This document shows, piece by piece, positions 38,701-51,335 of a stretch of DNA of 64,000 bases. Source of the stretch: Serilophus lunatus (Eukaryota > Chordata > Aves > Passeriformes > Eurylaimidae); contig VXBA01001334.1 in assembly GCA_013399895.1 (NCBI GenBank), positions 354,811 to 418,810 on the forward strand. The letters run 5' to 3'. The translations under genes and the position numbers were made by a program. How positions within the stretch are numbered: the first letter of the stretch is position 1; each line of letters begins with the position of its first letter. Under the pieces are notes generated by a model. The model had not been told where the DNA came from. It made no database searches and saw only the letters and a program-made list of their open reading frames with translations.

Positions 38701-41675
38701 TTTTGTTTTCCTATCTGTTAAACCCCAAGTGAAAGTGAGTATTTGTTTTAAATAGAAACACAAACCTACTATTTCACAGCTAATCTGTGGCTCCAATGTA
38801 ACAGAGAACAAACAGGGAACTGCAAAAATTCTGAAGAGCTCTTGGAGAGAAACTGGAGTTCTTCACGTTCTGTCTACACGGGGAAAGGCAGGTAGAGAGC
38901 TTTGTTTATGTTTTCAGTGGGGTGGGAAGGGGAAGGGTTAAAGCATTTTTAACACATTGTGTTACACCTGATAAAGAATAGCAAAACTCTAGTGAACATT
39001 GAAAATTCACATCTCATTTGTTGCTCTTTGCAAAATCTCTTTCAGTCCTTTATGGTGTTCAAGGATATCAGATACTGACATGCTATTTTATAACTTCATA
39101 GAATTGTTATTTTTCTCAGATAATGTATGATGTTTAATTTCATTTTTTTTTTTTGGTTGATTTGTTGTTTTCCCCGCTTCCCGGCCAAATCTCAGCCTCA
39201 TGTAATTTATATTATTCTTCCATATTCATACTCTGACTTCTCTGGTCTTGTCTATACTGCAATATTATAAAATGCTATTGAAGAGTACTATATACTATGG
39301 AGAGTCAATACTATATCTATAATAATAAATAATGTCCAGTGCTCAGAAGCTTTACATGGCTTTGATATGTTAGTGGATTGTACCTCATTTGGGGGATTGA
39401 CAGCAAATATTACCTTTCTCTTGATTTTCACAGCTGATACAATAGAAGGCCAGAGCTCATATAATACCTGATTTCCCAAGCTCCCAATCTTATGGATAAT
39501 TGTTGCCCAGAGGGGAAATTTCTTCCCAGGCTACATCAGCAAATGGTAGGTTTATATCACAAAACATGAGGATTTATGCTCCAATCTATTCTATAGCACT
39601 ATCAGACTCTAAAAACTTCATTTGAGGAGCAGAGTTAATGTGCAGTTAGCAGTTTTACTGTATCTCACCTATTTCTCCAGAATTTAGTGAGATCTCCTAA
39701 AAATATAAGTAGAACTGTAGCAAGCAGGCATTCACCCTTACTAAACCTGAGCAAAGGAGGAGTTTCAACAGTACATGACCATATTATAGTGCTTATGTCC
39801 TCAGAAGATCTATCTGTCAGCTGCTGCTCATCTTAACAGTGTGGATCAATATATATTAAAAATAAGTGAGGGGAGGAAAAACCCCAAATTAACAACAGGA
39901 ACTTTATTTCTGTTTTTGCTGACATGAGGGTGGTGAAAAGAAGACTTATTCAGAGTAATTCTAGTAACAAATTCATTAAGCCACTAAGACCGGCATGGGT
40001 GCAGACATTTCTGGTGGCTGTGCAGGGTACATGGGGGATACTCCTGCTTACTTAGGCTAAGAAGGGCAGTATGGATGTGTTTGGGAATAAATCCCACTTT
40101 GCATCTCCACCAGCCTGTGGACTTGCTACATCAGTGACTTCAGAGATGGTCTGGTGCACCAAAGAAGGGTCTGCAGTAACTCTTTTGAGTAATAACTACA
40201 CAGGAGTAATCTCTGCTGCGTTCAGAAGCCAAGAAGCAAAGTGTTCTTTTTGAACTAGCCATGTGTACTACCTCTAGAACCCATGAAAAGGCATAATCCA
40301 CTCATCCCATCCCTAAAAAGCAAGCGGGATGACTGATCCTCTTAGATGGTGGCCTATGTCTGTCCATTTAAAACAGGGTGACCAAGTAGGAACAGAAGAC
40401 TTACTTTTAGTGAAACTTAAATGAGATGATCTTTATACATCAAATATATTCCATTGCACTACTTGGATGCACGTGTTTGCTTGGATGCCAAATATTTCCA
40501 GAATCCTATTGCAGTCAGCAATACATCTTGTAAAGTGCTACCTAACAAAATTGGAAATACAGTAGTCTAACCTCTGATGAACACAACAGTTTTAAGTTTA
40601 ATCTTCCTTGTTATCTGCCTCTGACAATAGCAAAGCCAATCTGATTTTGTTCACTTTCTTCATTTCACCCCTGCTGAGGATGGCACCCAGCCATCTGCAA
40701 TGCTATTGAGTTGGAAAGCAACCAATTTAAGGCTAACTGAACAAGACGGATCTGGTAAGAAACCACCACAGAAGGATTTTTTTCACCTTTTGACTTTTCT
40801 GACCTCACCATCTCGGATTTCACTATTCAACACTGAAGGGAAGAAATCTTGTTAAAATAAGATGAGAGGAAATATTAAGTCTATGTGGAAAGACTACACT
40901 GCCTATATGATATTGACTGATTTATATTGGCCCTTGTGTTTGAAACTTTGAAGAATCCAGAAAGTGAACTGTGACCTTCTCTGCTAGGACCAAATGTGGT
41001 TGTCAGAAAAGTTCAACATTTTAAAAATCTGGTTATTATTTTTGAAAGTGCATTTCAGAGTGAAAGTTAAGGTAGGAAGATGCTCAGTCTTATAAAGTGT
41101 TCTCTCTCAAAAAAACCCCACTTCCTAAAAGAGCTTGGATCCCAGTCAATTGCGCAGCTTTTTATATTATGGATGCTTCATTATGATCACTTTCTACAGT
41201 CTATGTTTGAACTACTTTTTCGTTTAAACTCCTTTACAAACCAGCCTATACAGACCCTTTATACAATTGTAGTGGTAATGGTTTCCTTGGGGCGTAATTT
41301 CTTTTCTCTGCTTCTGATCTAAGAAGGAGAAGTTCATCTTCATTTAAGAAAACCATGTTGAAATGTAAGACTTCACAGCCCTGAGACTCATTCCATATTA
41401 GTAATATGTATATAGCTATAATATCAATATCTATTAAACATATCCTCTCTGTAAATCTGTATTAAATCAACATACATGCCAATTTATCTTACCTTTTTCT
41501 CATGAATCCGGCACAGCATTCAAGACATCTACTTTATTACCCATAACATATGAATCCTCATTTAAAAACTAAACGTGGAAAAGGAAAGTCAATAACTTTC
41601 TGTGTCCTTGATACATAGATGCTGTTGAGTTTTCAAAACTAATAGCTACCACTGCACTTGTTTCTTTCACTACAG

Positions 41676-41918
41676 TTTTCAATGTACCATGGACTTCAGT
41701 TCAGTAAAGTGCAGCACCATCCAGAGATATCACTGCAGATCAGCCTATCAAGTGGGCTGTATTATCATTGTCCTGAAGATATTGCAGTTTATGTGAAAGA
41801 AGGCTGTTTATATCTCCATATTAAAAACAGCACTGATGAAATGAGCTATGGTGTGATCATCCCATGGGCAATGTGTGACAGAGAAGAATTTTCTACTTTT
41901 ATCCACCTCTGGTTCTAG
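41676..41918 (+). other. Terminal-exon-like open segment, unrecognised
   Basis: A strong acceptor-like sequence, TTGTTTCTTTCACTACAG, ends at 41675. From there, an open frame in phase 0 runs for 80 codons to a TAG at 41916-41918. The translation is balanced and non-repetitive, with several Tyr, His, Cys and Trp residues (for example SGLYYHCPEDIAVYVKEGC). It looks more protein-like than its neighbours, and would be a last coding exon if real. I do not recognise the family. No clear polyadenylation signal was identified within the next few hundred bases, and no upstream exon is obvious. It could be a pseudogene piece or a chance frame. Confidence 0.3.
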
Positions 41919-43257
41919 TAAGACCCAGTAAGTTTCAGTCAAGAAAGCTAACACACACCAGCTCATCTCTCATCTGTTAATAAGTACTACTAATTAAACA
42001 CTGTCAGGACTGTGAAAACCAGCCATCAGAAAAATCTGAGGATCTGTCTCCAAGAGAGAGGGGAGCAAATTCAGCTCCTTCTCAGCAATTTAATTCCCAA
42101 GAAAGAAGTGAATTGAAAGACAAGATAAATGATATGAAGGTTTCTACTGCACAAGCTGTACACAGGCCTCATGTGAAAAGAATGCAGTGAGAATGAGCTT
42201 CTCATCTCCCAAGTCGTGGAGATGTTTGTTTTTCCTTAGCAAGGATAACAGTGGCAGAACTTGTTAGCTCAGCGGTCCAACTTAATATTCTCCTTTTAAT
42301 ATATATTAATTAATTTGGGACAAATGTTCTAATATCCAGATCTAACTTGAAACTTTCATTCTTCCAATCTTTCTTAAATTGTTCCTTTCACTAAAAAAAG
42401 TTACAACACTGCCTGTATGGTGCTGAGCTGGAAGCTCTCTGTCATTCTGCTTCAGTTGATAGTCAGCTTGGCATAAAAAGAAAGATACAAATTAGGGAAA
42501 AAAAAAAAAAGGAAGAAAATGAAAGTTGTCTCTTTAAGTCAGAATGCTCATTTTGCACATAGCCTTTTGGCACTTACAGCCATTATTTGCAAAAAAATAT
42601 TAATTTTTTGAAGGCAGATACAGAGAAGACACATTCTTGATTCCTTTTCCAGTACACTGTTGCTGCTGAAAATGCTTTTTGTAATAGGACTAGGGGCAGT
42701 TGCTTTCAAGAAAATTTATTCCCTGGAGGCTCATTTGTGCTGGATAATTATATTTGCAGTTATTTTAAGATAAAGTTCATCATTGAATGCTATCTTCTTG
42801 TAAATCTACAGTGACACCTTCATTATCTCAAACCTTACAGAAACATTTGGAAGAAGATCTTCACAATCCCCAATGAGAACTTGGTGTTAGACTCTCAATA
42901 AAAATGCCTAATTTCCATCTATGCTTTTTGGAAATTTTGTCCACATGGATTACTGATTTGAAAAAAAAGAAAAAATAGAAAAAAGTTTGCAGAGACGTGA
43001 AGGAGAAAATAATGGAAACAAGGTCTTTACTCTCAAGTATGACAAAGATTGTCCTTTCCATTCCTTTAAGTTAGAGATGAATCATGGTGAGCTGTTACGT
43101 TTATAATTAAGTAATCAGGAAATGTGTGACTCGTTTATAATATCCCAGTTGTGCTGTACTTGTTAATTGTTAAACACAAGAACAGGAAGAGTGTCTTTAA
43201 GGTTTTGTGTTTAACATATAGTTTGGAGATTTAGAGCATAGGAATTATTTTGTTTTT
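41919..43257. other. Non-coding DNA, no gene seen
   Basis: Sequence after the exon-like segment. It has an AT palindromic run near 42300-42315 and A-runs near 42500 and 42960, and no other recognisable element. Confidence 0.5.
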
Positions 43258-43424
43258 AGTACTGGTTCTGCCAGACCTTCTGAATGACCTTAAACAAGTC
43301 ACTTCATCTTTTGTGCCTCCATTTCTGTCATGCTGAATGAAGAGGATAGCCACAAAAGGAAGGAATTATGAGGATAAATTTGTGCAGCTATGCAAAACGT
43401 GTACAGATTGGAGCACTGAGAACT
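43258..43424 (+). mobile_element. MIR SINE
   Basis: Landmarks of the MIR 3' half are present in order: 'ctgaatgaccttaaacaagt', 'cacttcatcttttgtgcctc', then 'aattatgaggataaatttg' and 'gcaaaacgtgtacagattgg'. These parallel the MIR consensus order (gaccttgggcaagtcactt ... gtgcctcagttt ... tgaggattaaatg). Diverged but colinear. A CR1 begins at its 3' edge. Confidence 0.7.
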
Positions 43425-43850
43425 GGTGGGGGGCTTGGAGCACAAGCCCTACGAGGAACCATTGAGGGAGTTGGAACTGTTTAGCCTGGGGAAAAGGAGG
43501 CTCAGAGATGACCTTATCGCTCTCTACAACTTCCTGAAAGGAGGTTGTAGTCAGGTGGGGGTTGGTCTCTTCCACCAGGCAGCAACTGACAGAACGAGAG
43601 GACACAGTCTCAAGCTGCGTCAAGGGAGGTATAGGTCAGATATTAGGAAGAAGTTTTTCACAGAAAGAGTAATAAAGTTGTGGAATGGACTGCCCGGGGA
43701 AGTGGTGGAGTCACCATCCCTGGATGTGTTTAAAAAAAGGCTGGATGTGGCACTTGGTGACATGGTCTAGTCCTGTCAAGGTTCTAGGGTAAGGGTTGGA
43801 CTCGATGATCTTGGAGGTCTCTTCCAACCTAGTGATTCTGTGATTCTGTG
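43425..43850 (+). mobile_element. CR1 LINE, well preserved 3' end with ORF2 C-terminus
   Basis: A 5'-truncated CR1 of about 425 bp. A frame of 114 codons (43426-43770) is open through to the ORF2 stop. It reads as the ORF2 C-terminus: a LRDDLIALYNFLKGG segment, then RTRGHSLKLRQGRYRSDIRK, FFTERVIKLWNGLPGEVVES and a final DVALGDMV. The short 3' UTR ('ggactcgatgatcttggagg', 'ctcttccaacct') follows, ending with the octamer 'gattctgt' repeated twice. The intact frame and tail make it the youngest-looking CR1 in the window. It lacks the endonuclease and the core reverse transcriptase, so it cannot move on its own. Confidence 0.96.
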
Positions 43851-44431
43851 AACTGTGGAGTGACTGCACAAAGAGAAATAAAAAACACCCAGTGTCAAAT
43901 GAATAGTTAACTGATGTTTCTACAGTACAGGGGGAAGAATTTGATGATGGACACATCTTTCAGAGCATGCGTAGACTTTTTTCCAAACAACACATTTGTT
44001 TTATTTTGTTTAGAGATAGTACAGCCACGTTTCTAAGGAGGAATCTACTTTTTCTTGGATAAAGTTGAATTCCTTTGTGATTACACAGCTAAGGTCATGT
44101 AAATCATGCCATCATGAAGATATGTTTCCATTGTGTAGCATTCCCTTGTTACGATCAGTGACAGGAAAAAAACAAGGAGGAATATCTAGCTTGAAAAAAT
44201 GAACTTGTCCTATGGCCTCAGTTTAAAAATACACATATATGAATTCAGCAGGGCCAGAGCTTGCCCACACAGGGATCTGTTAAGTTTATGTACTGGTTCA
44301 GACATTGCTGAGGGGTAAAGGGATGGGGAGGATGGTCAGTAGCATGCAGGAGATAGAATGAAATTATGAATACAGTTTAAATGCTTCAGGTAAACACGTG
44401 GGGGTAGGCTGATTTTGGTAATCCAATTTAT

Positions 44432-44479
44432 CACACTTCACTTCACCTTCACCTCACCTCACCTCACCTTCACCTCACA
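44432..44479. repeat. Imperfect (TCACC)n repeat
   Basis: Pentamer TCACC or CACCT units interleave with TTCACC variants for about 48 bp. Confidence 0.85.
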
Positions 44480-44600
44480 AGCCTGAGTCCTCCCCACCAT
44501 CCTCCTCACTTCTCAACAGTGTGGTGCACGAAACACAGCCTGAGTACTTATCAGGATAATATCTCATGTGACCTCGTGGATTTTGTATTTTTAGTCACAT

Positions 44601-44715
44601 TTATGAAGAAAGTCTTCACTGTGAGGGTGGTGAGGCACTGGCATAGGTAGCCCAGAGAAGCTGTGAATGCGTCATCCCTGGAAGTGCTCAAGGCCAGGCT
44701 GGATGTGGCTTCAAT
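44601..44715 (+). mobile_element. CR1 LINE fragment
   Basis: Recognisable CR1 ORF2 C-terminal DNA: 'gaagaaagtcttcactgtga', 'gtggtgaggcactggcatag', 'gtagcccagagaagctgtga', 'tccctggaagtgctcaaggc' and 'caggctggatgtggctt'. It lacks the 3' UTR and tail and has in-frame damage. It lies about 750 bp downstream of the younger CR1 but is a different, older copy. Confidence 0.85.
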
Positions 44716-47700
44716 TCGCACAGGTGTCTGAGGTCTGAATATGTTATATGAACCACAGTGTGATGTAGGAACACAATAATATTGCAAACTCTTCACCACC
44801 TGATGAAAATAGTGGTAAGAGCTGCTTTTTTAATAGATTTCTTATGCTTCTGGTTGACATAAAAATACGACAATAAGGCTCTTTCTCAGTGTACCTCACC
44901 AATTTCTTTTTCTGTCGTGACTATAACAAAGGGATGCAATAAAGCAGAAAACAACTGAGAAAAATATGAGGTAACTGAATATTTTGCAACATTTAAAGGT
45001 GTAACTTCAGAAGTTAGGTAGTTCAGAGAAAAAAAAGTTTTGGGGAAAGCAATGTTGTTTGTATACTTCTCATCTATAATAATAACCCTGGAAATGGCTG
45101 ATTTTAATACTGCTTCTATTGCTTGCTTTACATGACTGTCACTTGCATTGTGAGGTCACTAGAGCAGCTAACAGACGGTGCAGCTGGACTAGCTGCCATG
45201 AGGGACAGTTTGCTAACAAAGGTCAAAATAATTTTCAGGCTTTCCCTTGACTATTGCTTTTTCTTTCCCCTGTCCCCCTTCTGTCCCAGCCCCCTACCTT
45301 TAATTTTGGACAGATCTCATCTCCTTGGCCTCAGCTTCATGGCATTTTGTCTGTGGATGAGGATGTCCGGCACTAGCAATAAATCTATTTTACCTCCTCC
45401 TTGTGGGCTGTATTAGGGTTATAGCTTTGGATAGCAAGTAACACCAGCTGGGTTATCTCTGCTGCCTGTACCTCAGGTGTTTCAGGATGTTGTTATGGGA
45501 AGATATTTACAGATCTCTAAATTTTTGTCAGCCTTAGTTCCTGACCACACACCACTTTAACTGTCTTATTTTTTAGGCCGGGCACTGGAGCACCATGAAA
45601 GCTCTCCAAAGGAGATATTGCTGATGGCCTTAAGACTGAATGTGCTAAATGGAATAGTGGGTCCTACAGCAAAGTACCACAGTGAGCCATCACAAAAGCT
45701 GTGGTATTGGCAGCATAAGTACATGGTAAAATAGGCTGTGGAACAGCCATTTGTGTCTGGCAATAGCTCCCAGGCTGCCTTGAACCACAAGGAGGTGTTT
45801 TACATAGGATGAGGGCTCTATTATTTAAATAAATATCTGTTGAGATGCTATGATTTCCTCTAAAATTGCATCACTATAGACTCATCCAGGCTCAAATCTG
45901 TAGCCCATATCGAATAGGCAAGAACTTATGGATATGCCTGACTTTTATGTTTATATAGTCAACAAAACACTGAATAACACACTGGAAAACAATGAAGATC
46001 CGTTAAATGAGAGGGGATTTACACAAATAGGGACATTCATCACTGAAGTAAAGTGTCAGAGTCATTAACTATGTTGTTTCCTAAGTTTTTTAAAGCAGTT
46101 CCACTCTTTATTTCTTAAAAACCTTTCCTGGAGGTGAAACTAAGCCTTCTAGTCTATACGGATGTCAAATATGAGAAGTGCTCTTCATCACTGAACATGC
46201 CAGACAGCTCTATATTACACTTGCATTAGCATAGAAATAACTGCATGACTTCATTAGTTATGCAGATTAATCACTGATTCACCCTAGTAGTTTTCTGTAG
46301 GGGACTTCATAACTCACTTGTTCATAAAGCAGCAAAAGAATCTTCGATGGACACTTCTATATGTCTTTTGTGAGAAGGAATCCTCTTGTTTTAGGGAGAC
46401 TCCATTGGAATATCATTTGATGCATCCCATGTCACTTCTCATTGTCATGTTACTTATTATACCAGGTTCGGACATTATTGTAGGTGCTGCCTAAACCCAT
46501 CACAGGTCCTCAGATATGCAAGTATATTGTTTCATATAGCTATAACTATAAAGAAATAAAAAGGGAGCTATAAAAAGTGTTTTCTTAGGAGGAAGTAATT
46601 GTTTTTCACTGTCAAGATAGCTAAGGCAACATTAACTGCCCAGAAAAGTAGGAGCAGATTCTCAGAATCTCAAACACTGGATTTTAGCACTATACTTTTG
46701 CACTAGATTTTAACAAGGCCTCTCTGTGAGGCTTTAAGTAAGTAAGTGGATTTGACTGCATCTCTGTGTGCTAAAGAGGAGTTAAATACTGCTTTTCATG
46801 AAGGACCAGGACACCCAGCTCCAGAACTTCCCTCTCAGCCTTTATCCAAACAAGATGATTACAGGGAAAAGAAAAAAAAAAAAGATTCATACTTTGTTTT
46901 TCTGCTGGATAAAAGAGTTTATTTTTTTAGTTCAAAATGTCATTATGTTGAATAACCCCAGGCAAGGCTTTCATAAAATGTATGCATGTGTGGGACTTGC
47001 AGTGTTAGAAGCAGTGTCTGAACATGTTCCAAATTGCATTGTAATTAAATTTGGTTCCAGGAGCCTAGTGCTTCAGAGTACCAGTAGTCAGTGTCACCCA
47101 CCAAAGCCAGAAAATATCTACTCACTTTTTGACTTACTTAGCTGCCATTTCACTCTCAGGTGTGTTTTACCCAGGAAACAATCTGCCAGCAACTCAGCAG
47201 TTTCATCACAGAAGGTGTCATAAGTTGCCACTTACAATGGAGACAAAGAATCCTCAGATCGTTATGAGTACAGTAAGAGCACTACTAAACCAAGGAGCCA
47301 AGATCATTTTGAAGGAGAAAGAAAAGTAAATACTGGTTGTTGGTTTTTTTTTTTTTTTTTTTTTTCTTCCCTCCCCTAGCCAGGAGTAACATTCAGGAAT
47401 GTCACACACGTCCGAAAGCTTGGATACCCTGTTTGATGAATATACACTCAGAGGGTTCAGATTTTAGGAAATGGTTACAATATTGTGTTTTGTTACTATT
47501 GTTTCTGCTTTTCTAGAAAACAAAAACAAAAACAGAAAAAGAAAGTATACTGAAGTTAAAAAAACCAAGATATTTAAGAAGCAGGTATGATAATTGTATA
47601 TCTTTGTTTTCTTTTGTTTATATTCACTGATACATGAAAAAATGCACACAAGTGTTTTGTACCAATAAAATCTGACAACTCTGAGATTTAAAAAATATTT

Positions 47701-48720
47701 GATGAAAAATCTCTAAGCAGATGAAGAGGCTACACTTATACTAAATAAATGAAATTGCATGTCTTTATTTAATGCATATTTGAAAGAGGTAAAATTCAGG
47801 CACTAGAGAGTACACCTATACTGATAAACTACAGAGTCAAAAGATAGGTTGAAATACTGTCACTAATCATCTATACTATTTAATTATTATACAGGGATGA
47901 GACAATAGGTGTCAAGAGGCTATATATCAGTCCAGGTGTGAGGCTAAGATCCTACCTAAGTGCAGTGTAAGATGACAGCAAGACAGTTGGTTCCCAGACT
48001 GTCATAGTTGAGATGTCAACTGAGTCCACTTCACTCTGTCCTCATGTGTGACCTGACCTGACCTCACAGAGTCTCTCTACTTGTTGTCCTTCTTCTTCCC
48101 TGTGAAGTGCTGCTTGCATTCCCTTAGTTGAACCACTGCACACCATCCTGTAGACAGTCCTATTTGCTGCTGAAGACTACAAATTTGTTCAATGAGTGTA
48201 AATCCAAATCTTTAGTGAAGTTTAACATTGGCTTATTTCAGAAGGAAATGCTGACTGATTTCAGGAGAAAGTTTCTTTAAAATGAATATATTTGACTTCG
48301 CAGCCTTTTGCATTAGTTTAACCAGTTTGTGTTCAAATGACACTTGAAACTAAAACCATAATATTTTTTTTAAAGTCATTATCAACAGGAGTATAAATAC
48401 CATCATTTGGTCCTGGATAGGACTCTGAGAAGCCCTCTGAACTAGGATTAATGTTCAGGAAGGACTGAGATGTAGAATTCTCAATTAGAGAAAACTTTTC
48501 AAACTTACTCATAAATGATCTTGAGAAAATTCATAAAGGCAGATAATATTTCTACATCAGTAAATTGGAAAAGTTCAGTCTCTGTAGGGTGTCTCTATTT
48601 AAGCCAGAACCCTCCAAAGTCTCTGAAGGAGAACCATTAAAAGTCAAAAGCAGAGATTAAAATTAGAGGTTATATCATAACTGGCCATTTTTCCTTGCAC
48701 TTTTAGTCTCTGATCATCAC
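44716..48720. other. Non-coding DNA, no gene seen
   Basis: Contains a T-run (47346-47366) and short pyrimidine stretches. The 141-codon plus-strand frame at 46798-47223 includes a lysine run from an A-tract and shows no domain. 48430-48720 may include a further decayed upstream part of the following CR1, but I cannot support it. Confidence 0.45.
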
Positions 48721-48725
48721 TATAA

Positions 48726-48890
48726 TGTTGGTGGTTAAACACTGGAACAGACTTCCTAGAGGGGCTCTCAATACCCCATGTCTGTCAGTTTGGAAAATGT
48801 CCTTAAGAACATGCTTTGACTTTTGGTCACCCCTGAAATGATCCATCAGTTGGACCACTAATTTCTTGTAGCTGCCTTCCACTGAAACTT
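48726..48890 (+). mobile_element. CR1 LINE, 3' end feeding a pentamer tail
   Basis: The 3' end of a CR1: 'ttggtggttaaacactggaa', 'cagacttcctagaggggctc', 'acatgctttgacttttggtc', 'cagttggaccactaa', then 'gtagctgccttccactgaaa'. It runs without a break into the pentanucleotide array at 48891. It is diverged and 5'-truncated. Confidence 0.87.
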
Positions 48891-48993
48891 CTATTCTATT
48901 CTATTCTATTCTATTCTATTCTATTCTATTCTATTCTATTCTATTCTATTCTATTCTATTCTATTCTATTCTAATTCTAATTCTATTCTATTC
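48891..48993. repeat. (CTATT)n satellite grown from a CR1 tail
   Basis: About twenty CTATT units, with two CTAATT variants near the 3' edge. This CR1 subgroup ends in a short ATTCT-type tail, so the array is most simply an expansion of the element's own terminus. Confidence 0.93.
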
Positions 48994-51265
48994 ATAATAT
49001 TTTTGTACTTTTTAGTTGTATATTGCAGTTTTCATGAGTTGTTCTGTTATCCTCTGTGATCTTGCTTCTCAATCCCTGCTCCAAAATGAGAGCACATTTC
49101 CATTCCGATTGTTTCTGATGTTGTTACTGTTAACATTTGTTTTCGTCAAACAATATCAAGGAATGTCTGGAAAATCAATGTTTAATAAGTTACAGTAATG
49201 TTTTCAATTTCCTGTCATCCGCTTTAATGTACATGTGTACCCTGTCATTTCTCATCACTTTCTAAATCCATCTTGTTATCAGCAAGGTATAACTTAATGT
49301 ACAGCTAACTCTTTCCTAGGTGACCTTAAAGCATTCACTTCTGGGGATACTTCACAGAGGAGTCATTCTTTCTTTGCAGTGAAGGTGACAGAGTGAACAG
49401 CTTGGAAATTCCAGCACAAAGCTTCAGCAAGGACTTTTACACTTGGGTAAATTTCCAAAAAACTGAAAAAGAAAAAAACAAAAAAAGACTGTCTGGGCAG
49501 AATTCATTAAGCTTGCAATGGTGTGATCACTATGTACCAAAGGATTCATTTGCCTTGCAAAAGCTGAATACTATGGCTAAATCAGACTAGGTTTCATAGT
49601 ATTTTCTGAGGATCTGACCTCAGAAATGACGATATGACCTTTAACATTCCTTACTATTGCTTTGCTATATCTTCTTCTTTGCAGTGGCTTAACTGATTGA
49701 CAGAAATATATGAAGAAATGAGTCTGTGATGATTTATTTTTCAATGCTTCATCTTCACAGGCATTTCTTTGAGAAGTTGCTCAACATAACAAGAATGAGA
49801 AGAGAGAAACAAAAGTAGAGGGAGCATTGCTATGATGAAAAGAGAAAGGAGGGTAGGAGGAGGGAAAGCAAATTAACAGGGATTTCACTGTCCTGAGGAG
49901 ATTAATCTGGTCATCTGTAGACATACAAACATTTCAGTTAGCCCTGTTTGAATATTACTATGTTGTCAATTCCTTCAGACCAGATAGAGTTTGCTGCAAA
50001 GAGTAACTCTCAAAATGGAACAAGTGATGTAGGGTTGTAGTCCTCTTGAACAAGAGTCCTTGGCTCAAGTCTCCACCCTTTGGATGTTTCATTGGACAAT
50101 CACTGCAAGTCATTAAATCTCACCAGACCCAACAGGATAGCCTATAAAAATGGATGAGGACACCTTTGGCACTCAGCCCATAGTCTTATTTTTCGAGTGA
50201 TTCTGCTAGACACTTGTTACTCTTGGCCGTGCTTCCCTCCCATTCTTGTTCATTTTAATAGCTTTAAATATAATTGCTGAAGCATGTAAATGTCTCTCTG
50301 CCCAAATGTGTTAAAGTCTTAGGTCAGCCTTTTTGCATGCATAAAACTCTCCAGACCCAGATTTAATGAAGACTTGGGAAATGGAAAGGGAAGAGAAGTA
50401 GCGAATCTGGGAACAAGGGCCAACCCTCTCATCCTGATCCCGAAGACACCAAAAAGGCTGTGAACTCCCACATAGATTTCTGCATTCAGTTCATTACCAG
50501 TTGGTACTTAGAGATAACATTATGGAAGTTTTTGTTTCTCCACTTGGCTTTAATTGCCTTCCTTATTAGGATTTATCTTTCTGATATGGCAAAATATTAT
50601 TTCAATAGATGTAGCAATGTTATGCAAAAGAAGTTGAAAATTATTTCCCATAGAACATTATTAATGAATGTTTATGAGTTTCAATGCAAGCAATTTAGAG
50701 GGCTGGGAAGATACCTTTCTTGAGAGCTCAATTCAACACGATACACGTTTGGTTTAAAAAACTAAGCTTCATGTTTGGGGTTTTCTTTTTTCTTTCTCTC
50801 TCCTGCCCCCATCCCCCTCGCCTCCCCCTTTCATTTGGAATATATGAAACTGTTCTTCAAATGCTAACTAATCTGACTAATTTTGTATTGAAACGTGAAT
50901 GTATTTTGATTCACCATTCAAACTATTATAGTAATGAATATTTCTGCATCCCTAGCAATATGTTAAAAGAAGACTTTTTGTGGCTTTTTATAAAAAAAAA
51001 AATCTGCAAATTCTTTATACAGTCTGATTAAAATCCAATTAATTACAAACACAATTAAACCTTTCTACAACAGTTTGCAGGACAGGGTTGATGGAAGTAA
51101 AGCTGTCAATCAAAGCTCCAGTACGGAGTAGTAACTTGTCATCTAAATAACTTTTAACCAGTAAAAATGTTAAACTAAAATACTACATTAACAGTGTATT
51201 GCCATATGCAAGTTTATTAAGAAATATCTCACTTCTGAGATTGTTGCTCTGCTTATCATCAGATC
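48994..51265. other. Non-coding DNA, no gene seen
   Basis: AT-rich sequence with a pyrimidine run near 50785-50832. A stretch at 50090-50150 weakly resembles a MIR-type core but is too diverged to call. Confidence 0.45.
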
Positions 51266-51267
51266 AA

Positions 51268-51335
51268 TACAATTTTGTTTATATGGCACCTTTCTTGACA
51301 AAGTCATCCCAAGGCATTTCACAATAATAAATATA
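51268..51335. mobile_element. Scrap of an ancient amniote repeat
   Basis: 'tttatatggcacctttcttg' followed by 'catcccaaggcatttcacaa' resembles the start of an old amniote interspersed repeat ('tatagcacctttca ... caaagcactttacaa'), the same general class as the remnant at 9.5 kb. Only about 65 bp are recognisable. Confidence 0.4.

Larger units (their letters stand above)
33806..41660. other. Non-coding DNA with simple repeats
   Basis: Mostly AT-rich. It holds an imperfect GAA-rich polypurine run (35535-35613), short TTTG/TTG tracts (36889-36918, 38656-38700), an A-rich TAAAAA-type stretch (38100-38136) and T-runs. One exon-like frame (34985-35203, ending at a GTAAAG donor-like site at 35175) lacks a good acceptor. 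39960-40380 is a GC-richer block of unknown origin. Confidence 0.45.

Noticed and set aside
43426..43770. 114-codon frame as a possible host gene
   Set aside because: It is the CR1 ORF2 C-terminus followed by the CR1 3' UTR and octamer tail.
44432..44479. TCACC array as a CRISPR-like or telomere-like repeat
   Set aside because: It has no spacers and the unit is not TTAGGG; it is a simple imperfect pentamer repeat.
46798..47223. 141-codon plus-strand frame
   Set aside because: It includes a Lys run from an A-tract and shows no motif; the length is compatible with chance.
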